Of a DNA stretch of 64,000 bases, positions 61,523 to 64,000 are shown piece by piece. Numbering within the stretch: the first letter of the stretch is position 1; every line of letters starts with the position of its first letter. The translations under genes were made by a program, and so were the position numbers. The stretch is from Phocaeicola abscessus CCUG 55929 (GTDB lineage Bacteria; Bacteroidota; Bacteroidia; Bacteroidales; Bacteroidaceae): the NCBI RefSeq assembly GCF_000312445.1, contig NZ_HE997183.1, positions 520,144 through 584,143 on the forward strand, read 5' to 3'. Under the pieces are notes generated by a model. It was not told the origin of the DNA, made no database searches, and saw nothing but the letters and a program-made list of their open reading frames with translations.

Positions 61523-64000
61523 TTATTCTTGAGCCGCCCGCACCACGAAGCAGTAGCTCCGATAGTAGTAGTTTATCGGGTACACGCCGCCCGAGCCGAA
61601 GCTCAGATACCACCCAATGCTCGGGCTGTACGGCCTCGCTGTCCAGTAGTAGGCGCCGCTCCCCACGTAGTAGGGCACTGCGGTAGTGTAGAACCGCGAG
61701 CCCGACGCAGGGAAAAAGACGGAGGTAGTCTTGCTTGGGTCGCAATAGAAGTTCCAACCTTTGGCCCAAGCTCCTTGTACATTGAACTGGCTAACATTAG
61801 TTGTGTTGTTTCCCGTTGTGGTAAAGCCGGTATAGGCGTTGCTTGGCGGGAGCTTGTATCCTGCGGGGCAAGGGTCGTAGATAGTCTTTACTACGAGATT
61901 GTCGTTGAATGAGATAGTGTTGTTGTTTGCACTCCACAAGTTATAATATTGGTTGTCCATGTAAGAGTTGGTAGAGAACGTGCCGGGGTTCGTGATACCG
62001 GTAGTGATGCAGGCATTATTGTGTGGGAAGTTGCTTGTTGTAGGAATCTGGTTGGTTTTGACGTTCCCGCCGGCATCATACCATGTCTTGTTAATGCCTT
62101 CGCTGCTTCCGCCCGGCCCTTCCAATGCCCCCACGAACGGGTCTTTCCGTCCCCACTGGTAATAAGTGCTATTCCCAATCTCTGTAATGGTATGCGCTTT
62201 CTGCTTTACAGTAAACGTCTTTGTGGCAGCCGATGTGTACCCCGCTGTAGGTCTCTGCTTGAAGCGTACCTGCACGGTGCGCTCGGCATATATCACCTCT
62301 TTTTCGTCGCACCAGCCGAGGTTGACAGTCATAATCTTGTACTTCCGGTTCTGGTAGTTGGTGATTTCCTTGTCGGGTGTGGTTGTTCCTATGGTTCCCG
62401 GCCTGTAGTCCGTCACCCAGATATGCCAGCTCCACAGCACGGTGTTCGAGGCGTCGCGCACCGCCACCACGGCGTTACCTTGGCGGATGGTGGCCTGCCC
62501 CACGGTAAACTGGAGGAAATGGCGGTCGGAAGATAGTGCTACGTTCGTCACCAAGTTCTGCGCGTCCTGCCAGATGAGCGTGCAGTTGGCGGGCACGCAG
62601 CCGGCGTTGTTGTAGATATAAGGATTGCTAATGGGTGCTCCGCGGTGGTTGATGAGAGGTGTCAGCACATTGCCCCCGCCTGCGGTGGAGGTGTAGGCGG
62701 AGGTATTGTTTCCCGTTGCCGGCACCTTGACGTAATCCACCGCATTGCCATATACTAACGGCAACCTGTACCTCCCCGCCGCGTTCACGATGTAGCAGTT
62801 GGCCGTACGCATGGGTGCGGTGTTTCCCTGATAGTTGTGCGTGGAGAGGTCGTAATTGGTCACCGGTGTTGCGTTCTTCAATGCCTCGGTGTGTGGATTG
62901 GCCGGTGCGCTGTTCACCTGCGCCGCCACGGTGGCGGTATAGTATGCAGCCGAAGTACCTCCCGCTCCGCTTTCGGTGAAGGTCGTGAGCCATGTGGGCT
63001 TGGTGTTGCTCCAGTTTGATCCTCCATCGGTGGAGTATTCCACTTCCCAGGCTATGGGCACGTTGGCCGTTGCTCCTCCTCCGGATACGGAGGCGTAGCT
63101 CTTCACGGTGTAGGTATTGTTTCCTCCTTGACAGGTGTACTCCGCAGGTGGCGTTACCTCCAGCGTGGAGGTCACCGATATGCTGCTGGTGCTGATGCGG
63201 TAGACCACGGTCTTGCCCATGGGCCACGTCTTTCCGGCGATGTTCGCCGTGAGCGTGCGCTGCGTGTTGGTCAGCTTGTCGGTGTATTTCACCTCTATCT
63301 GCGCCCCCGCGGGCAGCGTCTGCGGCAGCATCATGAAGGTGGCGGCAGGCTGCGTTATGGGCGAGCCCGGCACATTTGGGTCAGGCGTCACCGTCGTGAA
63401 TGTCTGCTCGAAGTTACGCACGTTGGAGTATGCGCTCCAGACCGTCTCACCTATTCGATGCGTCGCCGTGCCATACACCCCCTTGAGCGTTATCTTGGTC
63501 ACCGTTCCCGGCAGTAAGTCCGTCCCTGTCTCAAAGCGCACAGCGGTCAGCGCATGCTTGAACGTCAGCGGCGCCGGCGCGTGCTGTATGCCCGCCACGT
63601 CCACCGACGAGGCGGTGAGCAGGTCGGTCTGGTCGGCCACGGCCGCCGGTACGGTATAGCTGAACACAGGCGCTCCCGGCGTGGTGGCGCTTGTGGTGAG
63701 CGTCACGCCCGCACAGTGGTGCGGGGCATAGGCGAAGAATGCCACCCGCTTGTTCGTGCCCGGCCAGTAGTAGGTCGTCGCCCAATTCTCCGTCTTCTTC
63801 ACCTGTGTGTCGAAGAAGTAAGAGGGCGCAACGGTGTTGTTCCACGTGTCGGTGGATGGGTACACGGCGGCGAACACTGTGGCGTCGGCGTACATGGTGG
63901 CGGTAGTCACCGGCGCCGCCTTGGTGGTGGGTCCATTTTCGTAGTGGGCAGGCGTACCCTGCCCGATGCCGTCGGTTATCAGTGCATGCAGGTACAGCTG
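61523..64000 (-). CDS. Fimbrillin-like surface protein with FISUMP-type C-terminal domain, partial
   Basis: The frame is open from the right edge to a TAA at 61523, giving about 825 residues of a longer protein; the signal peptide is outside the window. The visible N-terminal part (GPTTKAAPVTTATMYADATV, then FKHALTAVRFETGTDLLPGT) matches Bacteroidales fimbrillin/Mfa-like proteins. Ig-like stretches follow. The C-terminus has a FISUMP-type domain (YQWGRKDPFVG; DPCPAGYKLPPSNAY; YYWTARPYSP; YYRSYCFVVRAAQE). Such proteins are outer-membrane-anchored and form fimbriae or tip adhesins. An internal GTG at 63910 is not a real start. Confidence 0.85.
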   Translation of the reverse strand, partial: QLYLHALITDGIGQGTPAHYENGPTTKAAPVTTATMYADATVFAAVYPSTDTWNNTVAPSYFFDTQVKKTENWATTYYWPGTNKRVAFFAYAPHHCAGVTLTTSATTPGAPVFSYTVPAAVADQTDLLTASSVDVAGIQHAPAPLTFKHALTAVRFETGTDLLPGTVTKITLKGVYGTATHRIGETVWSAYSNVRNFEQTFTTVTPDPNVPGSPITQPAATFMMLPQTLPAGAQIEVKYTDKLTNTQRTLTANIAGKTWPMGKTVVYRISTSSISVTSTLEVTPPAEYTCQGGNNTYTVKSYASVSGGGATANVPIAWEVEYSTDGGSNWSNTKPTWLTTFTESGAGGTSAAYYTATVAAQVNSAPANPHTEALKNATPVTNYDLSTHNYQGNTAPMRTANCYIVNAAGRYRLPLVYGNAVDYVKVPATGNNTSAYTSTAGGGNVLTPLINHRGAPISNPYIYNNAGCVPANCTLIWQDAQNLVTNVALSSDRHFLQFTVGQATIRQGNAVVAVRDASNTVLWSWHIWVTDYRPGTIGTTTPDKEITNYQNRKYKIMTVNLGWCDEKEVIYAERTVQVRFKQRPTAGYTSAATKTFTVKQKAHTITEIGNSTYYQWGRKDPFVGALEGPGGSSEGINKTWYDAGGNVKTNQIPTTSNFPHNNACITTGITNPGTFSTNSYMDNQYYNLWSANNNTISFNDNLVVKTIYDPCPAGYKLPPSNAYTGFTTTGNNTTNVSQFNVQGAWAKGWNFYCDPSKTTSVFFPASGSRFYTTAVPYYVGSGAYYWTARPYSPSIGWYLSFGSGGVYPINYYYRSYCFVVRAAQE

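Overview
The window comes from a Bacteroidales bacterium, most like the Tannerellaceae/Porphyromonadaceae side of the order. Evidence: promoters of the TAnnTTTG type in front of many genes, few Shine-Dalgarno sites, Bacteroidales-typical gene neighbourhoods (pdxA/DUF4837-like/rlmN; sigma-54 activator/lptE/TPR/secG; recF/DUF721), a DUF6261-like protein and a fimbrillin-type surface protein. I cannot fix the genus from sequence alone. No rRNA, tRNA, CRISPR array or intact transposase gene was recognised.

Layout. 1-6.3 kb: a partial Tat-exported Gfo/Idh oxidoreductase, a Crp/Fnr regulator, then a co-directional run of M3 peptidase, lipoprotein, dCMP deaminase and S41 protease ending in a clear terminator. 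6.3-13.3 kb: housekeeping genes (DciA-like, recF, TPR anchor protein, ribH, xth, secG, TPR protein, lptE, sigma-54 activator). 13.6-23.3 kb: a PfkB kinase, then a long minus-strand run (rlmN, DUF4837-like lipoprotein, pdxA, sugar nucleotidyltransferase-like protein, ATP-grasp, CDP-alcohol phosphotransferase, flippase-like membrane protein, HAD phosphatase, FucP-type transporter). Its central part looks like an uncharacterised phospholipid head-group pathway. 23.4-27.0 kb: small envelope/stress proteins (YtxH, holin-like, SPOR) and two metallophosphoesterases.

27-45 kb is an accessory block. It holds a nitrous-oxide reductase cluster (nosZ, a membrane protein, nosL, nosD, nosF, nosY) of the Sec-exported clade II type, an ABC/HlyD/TolC efflux operon with a divergent AraC regulator, and an HxlR regulator with a divergent NAD(P)-binding protein. 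Broken genes sit at the seams: a UPF0145/YbjQ fragment, a three-part chimera of MFS, cytidylate-kinase-like and cation-efflux fragments, an arginase remnant and a truncated PfkB kinase. A 159-bp piece of the chimera duplicates the 3' end of the intact cation-efflux gene 4.6 kb away, which points to repeated recombination here.

45-61 kb returns to core functions: Fur-family regulator plus cation-diffusion transporter under an inverted TTGCAA repeat, NUDIX hydrolase, a very large alpha-2-macroglobulin-like protein, murF, folP, the diadenylate cyclase gene cdaA, a GNAT/DUF2156 pair and the acetate pathway pta-ackA. The right edge carries a fimbrillin-like protein with a C-terminal FISUMP-type domain, running off the window.

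Three repeat families stand out: a dispersed ~43-bp repeat found at both 6.1 kb and 60.9 kb, five tandem 41-bp units at 44.6 kb, and a hairpin-bearing 40-41-bp repeat at 13.4 kb.
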